Shown here piece by piece: positions 25,434 to 33,417 of a stretch of DNA of 51,038 bases. The position numbers and the translations under genes were made by a program. Within the stretch, counting starts at the first letter, position 1. Every line of letters begins with the position of its first letter. Origin of the DNA: JAVBKP01 sp031553975. Its GTDB lineage: Bacteria; Bacillota; Clostridia; Peptostreptococcales; Anaerovoracaceae. The stretch covers positions 1-51,038 of the forward strand of contig JAVBKP010000101.1 of assembly GCA_031553975.1 (NCBI GenBank), in the 5' to 3' direction. The notes under the pieces were generated by a model. That model did not search any database. It had not been told where the DNA came from and worked only from the letters and a program-made list of their open reading frames with translations.

Positions 25434-26420
25434 TTATTTTTTCATTAAAGTTATACAGTCTAATCCCTGAAGATCCCAGTCTATAACTTTTTGCTCTATA
25501 ACTGTAAATCCATATTTTTCAGCTATAAATCTAACATCCTCCTTCGAAATTAATGCACGCCAATGTGGATTTTCCTGCCAATTTTCGTTCTTGCTTTCAA
25601 GAGAGCTTATATTGCCATAATTGGAATGGTGAATTAAAATATATCCGCCTTTCCTAATAATTCTATAAAATTCGGAGGTATATTGATCTATCAATTTATA
25701 GTTAAAGTGTACCATGGCGTCCCAAGAATATATAAATGTAAATTCTTCATCATAAAACGGTAATTTATTTAAATTGTCGTTAATATGAAATTTAAACTTA
25801 CATTTTGATGAATTACTAAATCGTTCTTTACAATATTCTATAGCATTTTCATTTATATCACAGCATGTCAAGTTTTCTACAAAATCAGAGAATATATTTG
25901 CAATTCTTCCCTTGCCACAAGCGAAGTCAAGAACATGACTATAGGTTATATCATTTAATGAAGTTACAATGGGTTGGATTTGTTCCTTATACTGTATTCT
26001 CGCAAACAGCTCTGCCGATTCGTAGTATCGATCCCACATTTTAGTATTTTCCGGATTCGGTGTTGGCATTAATTTTTTTTCGGCACAAAGTTTGTTTAAT
26101 TGTTTTATTATTTTTTGGGGACTAACTTTTAAGGTTTTTAGCTGATTACTTATTTCTTCATTATGCTTATCCGCAGCAATAACTATATAATCATATATTT
26201 GGTTATTAAGATATTCTGGGTTACACACACGCTTTCCTTCAAAGTTATTGTTTTTATCATAATAATTGTCTACAAAGAAAATGCAATCGCAGTATGGATA
26301 ACATGCTAATTGTTGTACATATTGCTTTCCTATTTCACCAGCACCAAATATTACGATTTTGCTATTCTCTCTCACTTCAGAAAATGGAAATAAGTAGTAA
26401 TCTTGTTTTATTGATATCAT
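25434..26420 (-). CDS. Class I SAM methyltransferase with N-terminal Rossmann-like module
   Basis: In this 328-residue protein, residues 15-100 carry the shared module (IVIFGAGEIGKQ, FFVDN, YIVIAAD). Residues 130-320 are a class I methyltransferase: VLDFACGKGRIA is the SAM loop, CCDIN binds the ribose, and YSWDAMVHF and IIRKGGYILIHHS follow. It differs from the FkbM group, so the locus holds at least two methyltransferase folds fused to the same module. The start overlaps the stop of the upstream radical SAM gene by ATGA. Confidence 0.85.
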   Translation of the reverse strand: MISIKQDYYLFPFSEVRENSKIVIFGAGEIGKQYVQQLACYPYCDCIFFVDNYYDKNNNFEGKRVCNPEYLNNQIYDYIVIAADKHNEEISNQLKTLKVSPQKIIKQLNKLCAEKKLMPTPNPENTKMWDRYYESAELFARIQYKEQIQPIVTSLNDITYSHVLDFACGKGRIANIFSDFVENLTCCDINENAIEYCKERFSNSSKCKFKFHINDNLNKLPFYDEEFTFIYSWDAMVHFNYKLIDQYTSEFYRIIRKGGYILIHHSNYGNISSLESKNENWQENPHWRALISKEDVRFIAEKYGFTVIEQKVIDWDLQGLDCITLMKK

Positions 26421-28162
26421 AATGTATCCCTTCCTATATCCAATTGATCAATACTACAAAATCTCCTCTTGGCATTAATAATTCCTATAATTTCTAATTT
26501 CATATGCCTTGCCACCTTAATTGCCTCATTATATCCATCGTGATAAATCAGATGGTCTGCCGTAGCAGATGTGGGAATAAGCGCCCCTGCAAATTCTGCC
26601 CTATCTTTTAGTTTATCAGTATATTTTTCCAACTTTTCTAGGTCAAACTTATCATTTTCGAAGAAATGCAGACTGGTTTCTGGTAACAAACCTGTAAGAT
26701 TGCATTTGTGATCGCTACTAGCTAAAATATGCACTTTGTATTGCATTTCAAGTAAAAGCCTCGTGATTGCCCTAATATTATAAACTTGGCTTGTCATAAA
26801 TACGAGAACCGGCTTATTTTTGTCTATCTGCAAAAGCCGTTCTTCTAACTCCGTCATGAATTTAGCATCATTCTTATACATTTTTAATATCTCTTCTTCA
26901 AAAAATACTAAGTCCATATCCGGATCTCTTTCAAATCCGTCCTCCAACGTATATTGTTTTTCCTTGTCCCAAATCGAAGCAATATCAGTCTCCACATCTA
27001 TTCCTCGAAGCGAGAAAGCATTGACATTAAACAAAATCCCTTTTAGCCCTGTAAGCCTCACATGATACAGCACCCCTAGATTGACAAACATTTCACTAAT
27101 GGTATTTGTCAATTTTGACATCTTTTCCTGATCATAATCATCAGAAACGAGAATCCAATCTCGGTTTTGAAAATCTGCTTGTTTTCTGGCTTCACTTAGT
27201 TCTATATTTGTCATAATATCAATTTTTATAGGTTTTAAATTTTCTTTGGCTGATCCTAATCGCTCCCTATAGTCTAAAATATAATTGCCACCGATAGTCT
27301 TCTTAGAACGCTCGTCCTGCTCTTTATTAGAATAAACATGCAGTTTGTCTTTTTTGAGTCTAGGACTTTCTATTTCTTCAAGCATCTTGTATAGCGTTTC
27401 TGTTACATCATCTACTTCTTCGTTGGCATCTCTTGTGCAGGTAGTTAGGCACATACCGCATAGCTCGCACCAATGCCATTGATCCTTGTAGTCCTCGATC
27501 TCTCTCTTCCACCAGCCTTGCTCTATCTTCCATCCGCCTGGTCCATTGAACAGTACATCTAATGCGCCTGCCATTTCACAGAAAAAGGCACCTTTTGGAT
27601 TTATTGTAGCACTCCACTTTCCGTGAAGCCAACAATTGTCACGAAGTATTAAAAATTCCTCATCGGAGATTCCTAAATCTCTATACGCAATCATAGATGG
27701 CTGGTGGTAACTAGGACTAGAGTGGTCATTTACACGAAAACAAGTAAAATAGTCTGTGATTAACTCGTAATGCTTGTAATACTGCTTTGGAATGGTAGAA
27801 GATATCACCAACCCTCTCGCCTTAGCAAGCTGTTTCATGACAGAGGAATAACTCCAAACAGACTGCATGTAATCCTTCTTTGGAGCAAAGAAATATTGAT
27901 CGTGAAGTGTTCTTTCTTTTATTTTAGTACCTGCATATTGTATGAATTTTTCAAACTCTGGATGAAGTGTCAGTTCACCCCCAATGATACCAACCATGCC
28001 TTCAAAGTCTTCTAGTGAGTCTATGGCAGCTTTAAACGTATCAAAGTCCATCATAAACGGTTTTTTGTGATTACCGCACATGCGAGAGCAATTGGAACAT
28101 TCATGCACACAAGCATTTGTTATATCTATCTGTATGGTTTCCATTTCACGCAATAATCTCAT
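26417..28162 (-). CDS. Radical SAM enzyme with large unassigned C-terminal half; first gene of the operon
   Basis: This 581-residue protein has Cys18-x3-Cys22-x2-Cys25 (CVHECSNC) for the [4Fe-4S] cluster and GGELTLHPEF as the SAM-binding strand. A later cysteine patch, CELCGMCLTTC, may hold an auxiliary cluster. The C-terminal half (after residue 300) is alpha/beta, with segments such as VLVFMTSQVYNIRA, and is not recognised. The ATG at 28160-28162 has AGAGGTGA five bases upstream. A sigma-28-type promoter lies about 80 bases further, so this is the promoter-proximal gene of the long glycan operon. Confidence 0.8.
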   Translation of the reverse strand: MRLLREMETIQIDITNACVHECSNCSRMCGNHKKPFMMDFDTFKAAIDSLEDFEGMVGIIGGELTLHPEFEKFIQYAGTKIKERTLHDQYFFAPKKDYMQSVWSYSSVMKQLAKARGLVISSTIPKQYYKHYELITDYFTCFRVNDHSSPSYHQPSMIAYRDLGISDEEFLILRDNCWLHGKWSATINPKGAFFCEMAGALDVLFNGPGGWKIEQGWWKREIEDYKDQWHWCELCGMCLTTCTRDANEEVDDVTETLYKMLEEIESPRLKKDKLHVYSNKEQDERSKKTIGGNYILDYRERLGSAKENLKPIKIDIMTNIELSEARKQADFQNRDWILVSDDYDQEKMSKLTNTISEMFVNLGVLYHVRLTGLKGILFNVNAFSLRGIDVETDIASIWDKEKQYTLEDGFERDPDMDLVFFEEEILKMYKNDAKFMTELEERLLQIDKNKPVLVFMTSQVYNIRAITRLLLEMQYKVHILASSDHKCNLTGLLPETSLHFFENDKFDLEKLEKYTDKLKDRAEFAGALIPTSATADHLIYHDGYNEAIKVARHMKLEIIGIINAKRRFCSIDQLDIGRDTL

Positions 28163-28247
28163 TGATTCACCTCTATCTTTTATAATTGCTAATTGCAATT
28201 CCAGCTTTCCCTGTTTTTAAATATTTAAAATATTATTATCACCACTA

Positions 28248-28274
28248 CTATCGGCAATATTTACCAATATTTTA
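28248..28274 (-). promoter_or_regulatory. Sigma-28 (SigD/FliA) promoter of the glycosylation operon
   Basis: On the minus strand TAAA (28271-28274), a 15-base spacer and GCCGATAG (28248-28255) match the SigD consensus TAAA-N15-GCCGATAT at 11 of 12 positions. It lies between the coiled-coil gene terminator and the first radical SAM gene, leaving a leader of about 78 bases. No competing TTGACA/TATAAT pair was seen in this gap. It implies flagellar control of the operon. Confidence 0.75.
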
Positions 28275-28305
28275 GTCTTTCCCTAAAAATTTATTTCTAT
28301 ACCGC

Positions 28306-28337
28306 AAGAGACCATACCGCTAGGTATAGCCTCTCTT
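28306..28337 (-). terminator. Probable stem-loop terminator of the coiled-coil gene
   Basis: Two stems, AAGAGA with TCTCTT and ATACC with GGTAT, form a hairpin with a small internal loop and a GCTA apex, 11 bases after the coiled-coil gene stop. No strong U-tract follows on the minus strand, so termination may be partial. It could also be an RNA stability element. Confidence 0.4.
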
Positions 28338-28347
28338 CATTTAATCT

Positions 28348-28887
28348 TTATAAATATTTTGCAGGTTCTTCACTGACAAGACTTGCCAATCTTATATCGT
28401 GACGTGTGTCGTTCTTCTCTAATTCGTCTAATCTTGGTTTTATTCGATCATACTGCTCCCTACACATTGCGTAGGCCTCAAGTCCTGCCTGTGATTTTAT
28501 ATCAATATTAGTCTCAAGCACTTTAAAGTCCAGCTCCATATGCTTAAATCTATCTTCTAGCTGCTCCATCTTATTGTATAAATCCAGCCTGATACGTTTA
28601 ACTTCATGTTGAAGATGATCAATCCTTTGCACTGTTGTTTTTTGTAGCTTTTCAACTGCACTCAGCCTGTTATCCATATCTTTTAGTTTAACCAGCACCG
28701 CACTCAGTTTATTCTCACTGGCACTTTGCCTTGCATCCATATCCTCTAGTTTTACCAGCACCGCACTCAGTTTATTCTCACTGGTACTTTGCCTTGCATC
28801 CATATCCTCTAACTTGGCTAATACGCTTTTCTCAAATTCTGCCATATGATCTAACTTGGCTAATACTATTTTCTCAAATTCTGTCAT
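28348..28887 (-). CDS. Repeat-containing coiled-coil protein, unknown function
   Basis: This 179-residue soluble protein is almost wholly heptad-like. It opens with two 14-residue repeats (EFEKxVLAKL), continues with 21-residue repeats built on KLEDMDARQS-SENKLSAVLV, and then a longer helical stretch (QRIDHLQHEVKRIRLDL). No signal peptide, membrane segment or catalytic motif is visible. Such proteins often oligomerise or act as scaffolds. AGGAGGTAACG precedes the ATG. It has its own near-perfect housekeeping promoter and a structured leader, so it is likely made constitutively at a high level, unlike the flagellar-type promoter next door. Confidence 0.75.
   Translation of the reverse strand: MTEFEKIVLAKLDHMAEFEKSVLAKLEDMDARQSTSENKLSAVLVKLEDMDARQSASENKLSAVLVKLKDMDNRLSAVEKLQKTTVQRIDHLQHEVKRIRLDLYNKMEQLEDRFKHMELDFKVLETNIDIKSQAGLEAYAMCREQYDRIKPRLDELEKNDTRHDIRLASLVSEEPAKYL
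28690..28815 (-). repeat. Two tandem 63-bp coding repeats
   Basis: Units at 28753-28815 and 28690-28752 encode 21-residue coiled-coil repeats differing at one residue (Thr to Ala), and a degenerate third unit follows. Nucleotide identity between the units is near complete, which points to recent slippage or unequal recombination. Copy number may vary between strains. Confidence 0.85.
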
Positions 28888-28918
28888 ATCCGTTACCTCC
28901 TTCCTCCTATATTAGCAG

Positions 28919-28955
28919 CCGGAATCCACCGGAGGCATCCCAAACCGTACTTGGG
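28919..28955 (-). other. Structured leader of the coiled-coil gene
   Basis: Two short GC-rich hairpins lie in the 80-base leader: CCCAA/TTGGG (28939-28955) and CCGG-6-CCGG (28919-28932). The second ends about 15 bases before the ribosome binding site. They may stabilise the message or control translation. They do not match a riboswitch class I recognise. Confidence 0.35.
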
Positions 28956-28974
28956 CACAGATCAACTTATGCAT

Positions 28975-29003
28975 ATTATATCTCGCAATTGCATACCTGT
29001 CAA
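28975..29003 (-). promoter_or_regulatory. Consensus housekeeping promoter (TTGACA-N17-TATAAT)
   Basis: On the minus strand TTGACA (28998-29003) is followed after exactly 17 bases by TATAAT (28975-28980), matching the sigma-A consensus at all 12 positions. It drives the coiled-coil gene, with an expected start near 28968. It lies divergent to the plus-strand operon beginning at 29103. Confidence 0.85.
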
Positions 29004-29030
29004 TATATTTTATGTAATTTTTCCTATTTT

Positions 29031-29060
29031 TTTACATTTATTTTTTCTATTTAATATGTT
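29031..29060 (+). promoter_or_regulatory. Possible sigma-A promoter of the plus-strand operon
   Basis: TTTACA (29031-29036), an 18-base spacer and TATGTT (29055-29060) precede the GT2 gene by about 40 bases. The -10 matches only 4 of 6 positions, and the region is so AT-rich that chance matches are common. Confidence 0.3.
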
Positions 29061-29102
29061 ATTCTATTCCTAATAGTAAACAACTCATGAAAGGAATTGA
29101 AT

Positions 29103-30197
29103 ATGGCTTTTGACAAATATATACCCTCTACGAAAAATCCATTGGTTTCCATACTGCTAGATAACTATAATTATGCGGAGTTTTTGCCTAGTGCTTTAAA
29201 TTCTGTGCTGATGCAGACGTACAAAAATTTTGAACTCATCATTGTAGATGATGGTTCTACGGATCATTCTAGAGAAATCATTGATAATTTTACCAATACA
29301 ATCTCTGCCATCCGCAGGATTCCTATAAAAAAAGTGTATAAAGAAAATGGAGGCCAAACCTCCGCTTTTAATGCTGGGTTTGCTAAATGCAGTGGTGAGA
29401 TTGTATGTCTTTTAGATAGCGATGATGAGTGGTTTCCTGACAAAATAGCAAAAGTGGTTAGCGCACATATCAACGCTGGCTGTCACATAGTTCATCATGT
29501 AGAGACAATTGATCGGCAGACCCCCTACTCACGGGTTCGTACAGATGTTGACTGGCATGAGGTTCTGATTCACTATGGTTACATGTGTCATCATTCTTCT
29601 TGCTCGTCTATGTCCTACAGTCGTGGGATACTGGACAATATATTTCCTCTGATACATCCTAGCGAAATGCGATTTATGACTGATGTTGTCCTCTTTCATT
29701 GTTGTCTATCCATTGCGCCTATGTACAAGCTAGATGAGGTCTTATCTTTCTATCGAGTACACGGCAATAACGCCTATATAGGTCAATTTACCTTTGAAGA
29801 AGACCAACAGTTGACAGAGCGCTTGCAAGTGTATATAAATCAACAGCTTTCTCATAAGAACTTACCTGTGATAGAGTATAATACAGAGAAATATTTTGCT
29901 TTCCTTTGCCAAACACTAGGGATTAGCAAAAAAGTGGCTATTTATGGTACTGGTTCAAATGGCACTATTTTTTGTGATATATTGGAAACCCAAGGCATAG
30001 AAGTTTCATATTTTGTAGATTCTAATCCCAATAAACAAGGTTCGTATCACCTCAGCAAGCCAATTCTATCACCTGAAATGATAGAGGACCATGATGTGAT
30101 TGTTCTGATTGCCAGCTGGGCCAGCCGCGATATTTCTGAAAATCTAGCATCACTTGGACTAAAAGAAAATGAAAATTATATAACCTTGCCAATCTAA
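29103..30197 (+). CDS. GT2 glycosyltransferase with C-terminal Rossmann-like module
   Basis: In this 364-residue protein, residues 12-230 are a GT-A family 2 domain (VSILLDNYNYAEFL, LIIVDDGSTDHS, ENGGQTSAFNAG and LLDSDDEW as the DxD region). Residues 275-364 are the shared module (VAIYGTGSNG, FVDSNPNKQG, VIVLIAS). The start is ATG 29103 with AAGGAA six bases upstream; a TTG at 29097 was rejected. It is the first of three plus-strand genes, all of which carry the module although they stand outside the main operon. Confidence 0.87.
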   Translation: MAFDKYIPSTKNPLVSILLDNYNYAEFLPSALNSVLMQTYKNFELIIVDDGSTDHSREIIDNFTNTISAIRRIPIKKVYKENGGQTSAFNAGFAKCSGEIVCLLDSDDEWFPDKIAKVVSAHINAGCHIVHHVETIDRQTPYSRVRTDVDWHEVLIHYGYMCHHSSCSSMSYSRGILDNIFPLIHPSEMRFMTDVVLFHCCLSIAPMYKLDEVLSFYRVHGNNAYIGQFTFEEDQQLTERLQVYINQQLSHKNLPVIEYNTEKYFAFLCQTLGISKKVAIYGTGSNGTIFCDILETQGIEVSYFVDSNPNKQGSYHLSKPILSPEMIEDHDVIVLIASWASRDISENLASLGLKENENYITLPI

Positions 30198-30230
30198 GGC
30201 TTCTCTACCAATAAATTTTTGAGGTGAACC

Positions 30231-32234
30231 ATGGATCATGAATTCTTACAACAATTTAATAAAAGCTTTGCGAGATTGTCGGGCGAACCGGTAATTCTCT
30301 ACGGTTTAGGGCCTTTGACTAAATTTCTTGCAGAAAACGCTGGTTTGATCCCTTTTAAAATAGTCGCTCTACTGGATCGTGATTTGACCAGTGGCTCTAT
30401 GTATGGATTTGATATAATATCCATTGAGCAAATTGAGCAATATTCAAGAAATATTGTTATAGCAGCACAGCTTTCTAATTGTAGGATGATATACAAAAGA
30501 ATTTCTTATTTAGAAAAAAATGGTGTTTCAATATTTTATCCAAATGGGAATCAGCCTAAAGGCGCTACCGACAGTTCACTTCTTTCAACGGAGGATTTAG
30601 AGAAAAGTAAGGATTTATTATTTGCCGCCATGGACAAACATGACATTATATCCTTTGATATTTTCGATACTGCTCTTATGCGAAAGTGCCTCCTGCCTGA
30701 TGCTGTTTCTACTATATTAAATGAACAGCCAAATTTGCCCAGTGAGCAGTCTGCTATGATGGAAACTAAATTTGCCTTAGAAAAAGAACTGCTAATTCCT
30801 AGAGCAGATATTTTGGATGCTTTTAATTATGCTAAGTCCAAAGGCAAAAAAATCATTTTTGCCTCTGATATGTATTATTCAAAAAAACAATTGTCTGATG
30901 TTTTATTGCATAATGGATATAATGGGTACAGTGATATTTTTGTCTCTTCTGAGCTAAAAAAGTCCAAAGAAAGTGGCGAATTATGGGAATATTTATCCAC
31001 GCTATACAGGCCTGAGCAAGTCCTTCATATAGGGGATCATCAACTTTGCGATTGCCTAATCCCCGAAAAATTTGGTTTTACTACCTTCTATATTAAAAGT
31101 AGCCTAGAACTGATGCAAGCTACAGGGTTTGATGATGTTATCTCTGCTGCAAGTACGCCTGCTGATTATTTTGCATTGGGCCTTGTGGCAGACAAATTGT
31201 TTAATAGCCCTTTTGCCTTGCATGGTACTCATGGCAAACTTCGTATTGATTCTGGGTTTTTATTTGGCTATACTTTCTTTGGCTCATTGACCTCCTCATT
31301 TGTCCGTTGGATTTTAGACAGTGCTTGTGAAAACAAAGAAGAGTCCTTGCTTTTTTTCGGGCGAGATGGATATATTTGGTCTAAGGTATACGATGTTATA
31401 ACTGATTCTCTAGGTCTCACTGCCCCTGTTAATAAATACTTCTACACTAGTCGCCGGGCCGTATCTGGTGCATCAGCTATAGATGAAAATGGCATTGCAC
31501 TTGTACTGCAACTCTACATGAACGGAAATTTGACCATACAGAAAATGATTCTGAACTTCTTCGGTGTTGAGGTGCCACTAGACCATATTAACAAGGTCAA
31601 ATGCAACCAAATGAATGCTAGAGATATATTAGATTATGTCTTAGACAATCACAAGGATGCTATAATATCAAACGCACGGATGGAATTAGAGAATTTCAAA
31701 GCATATTTAAAAAGAGAACGCATTCCGGAGAGTTTTGGTGCTACTGATTTTGTCATTTCTGGTAGAACACAGCAGTTATTGGAAAAAATACTTGGACATA
31801 GCTTCCATACATACTGCTATACTAAAACCACTTCAAAAGAAGCCTCTGCAAGCAATGGAGACAGCAATTATTTTCAGTATTGTACTGATTCCTCCTCACC
31901 CTATACAACAAAAGACAGTTTAGGCGCTAGCCATGTATTTGGAGAAGCTGTATACACCGCTCCCCATGGACAAGTCCTATGTTTTGATAAAAACGGCGGA
32001 CCTGTATTTGAGACCCTAGAATACGATGTAAGCCAGATAGCAAACATCCATAGTGGTATTCTCGCATTTGCAAAAGATATGCTGACACACGTGGATGCTG
32101 CGCCTTCTAGGCAGTTCTCAGATTTGCTTTACGCAAAGATTTTTTCTAATTCCATAGCAATCACGGAGAAAGTAACGGATTCTCTTATGTGTATTGACTC
32201 ATTTAATGATGTAAAAGAGAGGCTAACGATATGA
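30231..32234 (+). CDS. HAD-superfamily multidomain protein (COG5610-like) with N-terminal Rossmann-like module
   Basis: This 667-residue protein has three parts. Residues 15-95 form the module (VILYGLGPLTK, LLDRD, IVIAAQ). Residues 138-290 are a HAD-type domain, with FDIFDTALMR as motif I, FASDMYYS as motif II and HIGDHQLCD as motif IV. The last 370 residues are an unassigned domain (LLFFGRDGYIW, KYFYTSRRAVSG). Such COG5610-type proteins occur in polysaccharide loci, but their reaction is not established; phosphatase or phosphotransfer chemistry is expected. GAGGTG lies before the ATG, and the gene overlaps the next by ATGA. Confidence 0.78.
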   Translation: MDHEFLQQFNKSFARLSGEPVILYGLGPLTKFLAENAGLIPFKIVALLDRDLTSGSMYGFDIISIEQIEQYSRNIVIAAQLSNCRMIYKRISYLEKNGVSIFYPNGNQPKGATDSSLLSTEDLEKSKDLLFAAMDKHDIISFDIFDTALMRKCLLPDAVSTILNEQPNLPSEQSAMMETKFALEKELLIPRADILDAFNYAKSKGKKIIFASDMYYSKKQLSDVLLHNGYNGYSDIFVSSELKKSKESGELWEYLSTLYRPEQVLHIGDHQLCDCLIPEKFGFTTFYIKSSLELMQATGFDDVISAASTPADYFALGLVADKLFNSPFALHGTHGKLRIDSGFLFGYTFFGSLTSSFVRWILDSACENKEESLLFFGRDGYIWSKVYDVITDSLGLTAPVNKYFYTSRRAVSGASAIDENGIALVLQLYMNGNLTIQKMILNFFGVEVPLDHINKVKCNQMNARDILDYVLDNHKDAIISNARMELENFKAYLKRERIPESFGATDFVISGRTQQLLEKILGHSFHTYCYTKTTSKEASASNGDSNYFQYCTDSSSPYTTKDSLGASHVFGEAVYTAPHGQVLCFDKNGGPVFETLEYDVSQIANIHSGILAFAKDMLTHVDAAPSRQFSDLLYAKIFSNSIAITEKVTDSLMCIDSFNDVKERLTI

Positions 32235-33406
32235 ATTTATTAATAGAACAGAATGAAAAGTATTTAGAAGAGTTTGTGGCTGAATGGTCTAGTGCGTACG
32301 CTGATGGAAAAGTATTTGGATTTGGTATGTCTTACAAAGCCATGCTTCCTTCTTTCCTTCCATCTGAGATGTCTACAAAGCTAGGTGGTATATATGATAA
32401 CAACGCTGAAATGCAAGGAAAAATCATTAACGGGCATAAGGTCTTATCACCTTCAGCTATATCCAAAGGCAGTGGCGAAAAATATTTAGTATACACTGTG
32501 GATTATGTCGGTGTCAAAAACCAGCTAGCATTCCTTGGCTTGACAGAATATGAAGATTTTTGCAGATATTCAGACTTTCTATGTTTGTGGCATTGGTTCA
32601 AAAATAGCACGTTATTCATTCCCACCCTTCACGTCTCAGTGACCACAAAATGCACCCTCAAATGCGAGAGTTGTAATATGTTCATGCCAAAGTACCAAGA
32701 GCACGTTTCTATTTCGTTGGATGAACTAAAAGAGGATCTAAATAAACTTTTCACCTATGTAGACTATATACAGGATTTAGAAATATTGGGCGGTGAGCCT
32801 CTATTGTATAAAGAGTTGTCCCAGTATATCCAGTATATCTATGACAACTATAGTTCTCAAATCGGTGCTGTTTCCATAATCACAAATGGCACCTTGATTC
32901 CTGACGAAGAATTGATGAGGCAAGCCAAAAGATACAATATAAGATTTGTAATTAGCGATTATACCCCTGCCCAGGTGGCTGGATATCCAGAAAAACTAGA
33001 AAAATTGCTATCATTATTTGAAAAGAGCAATATTCATCACCGACTCTCTACATTTGCCACTTGGAAGGAGTTTGATGCAAGCGGCGAATTATCAACGCTT
33101 ACCACAAATGAGTTGAGGGATCATTATATCAGATGTAGTCCTCCATTCAAGGGTTTGGCCAATGGTAGATTTTATCCGTGCCACATCACTTGGAGCGCAG
33201 ATTTAAGTGGTAAGATGCAAGATACTGCTTCTGATTATATTGATTTGTCTGTATCTTCCACCTCGTCTGATTTAAAATATAATATTTTGAGAGCCAACAT
33301 GGGATGGTGGAAAAACGGCCATCTTGCACTTTGCCAGTTTTGCAGAGGATGTGATGCAGCATTTCCAAATGAAATTCCCGTTGCAAGGCAAGTAAAAAAG
33401 GGTTAA
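32231..33406 (+). CDS. Radical SAM enzyme with N-terminal Rossmann-like module
   Basis: In this 391-residue protein, residues 25-115 form the module (VFGFGMSYK, IYDNN, LVYTVDY). The radical SAM domain carries Cys141-x3-Cys145-x2-Cys148 (CTLKCESC), LGGEPLL for SAM binding and a C-terminal CQFCRGC that may bind an auxiliary cluster. It may oxidise or epimerise a sugar carbon. It is translationally coupled to the HAD gene and is the last gene before a strong bidirectional terminator. Confidence 0.85.
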   Translation: MNLLIEQNEKYLEEFVAEWSSAYADGKVFGFGMSYKAMLPSFLPSEMSTKLGGIYDNNAEMQGKIINGHKVLSPSAISKGSGEKYLVYTVDYVGVKNQLAFLGLTEYEDFCRYSDFLCLWHWFKNSTLFIPTLHVSVTTKCTLKCESCNMFMPKYQEHVSISLDELKEDLNKLFTYVDYIQDLEILGGEPLLYKELSQYIQYIYDNYSSQIGAVSIITNGTLIPDEELMRQAKRYNIRFVISDYTPAQVAGYPEKLEKLLSLFEKSNIHHRLSTFATWKEFDASGELSTLTTNELRDHYIRCSPPFKGLANGRFYPCHITWSADLSGKMQDTASDYIDLSVSSTSSDLKYNILRANMGWWKNGHLALCQFCRGCDAAFPNEIPVARQVKKG

Positions 33407-33417
33407 ACAGAATTAAA

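Noticed and set aside
27274..27297. Plus-strand TAAA...ACCGATAG resembling a sigma-28 promoter
   Set aside because: The spacer is 12 bases instead of 15, the site is inside a gene on the opposite strand, and no plus-strand gene follows.
28690..28815. CRISPR-like or mobile repeat
   Set aside because: The repeats are contiguous, in frame and encode heptad helices, with no spacers or cas genes.
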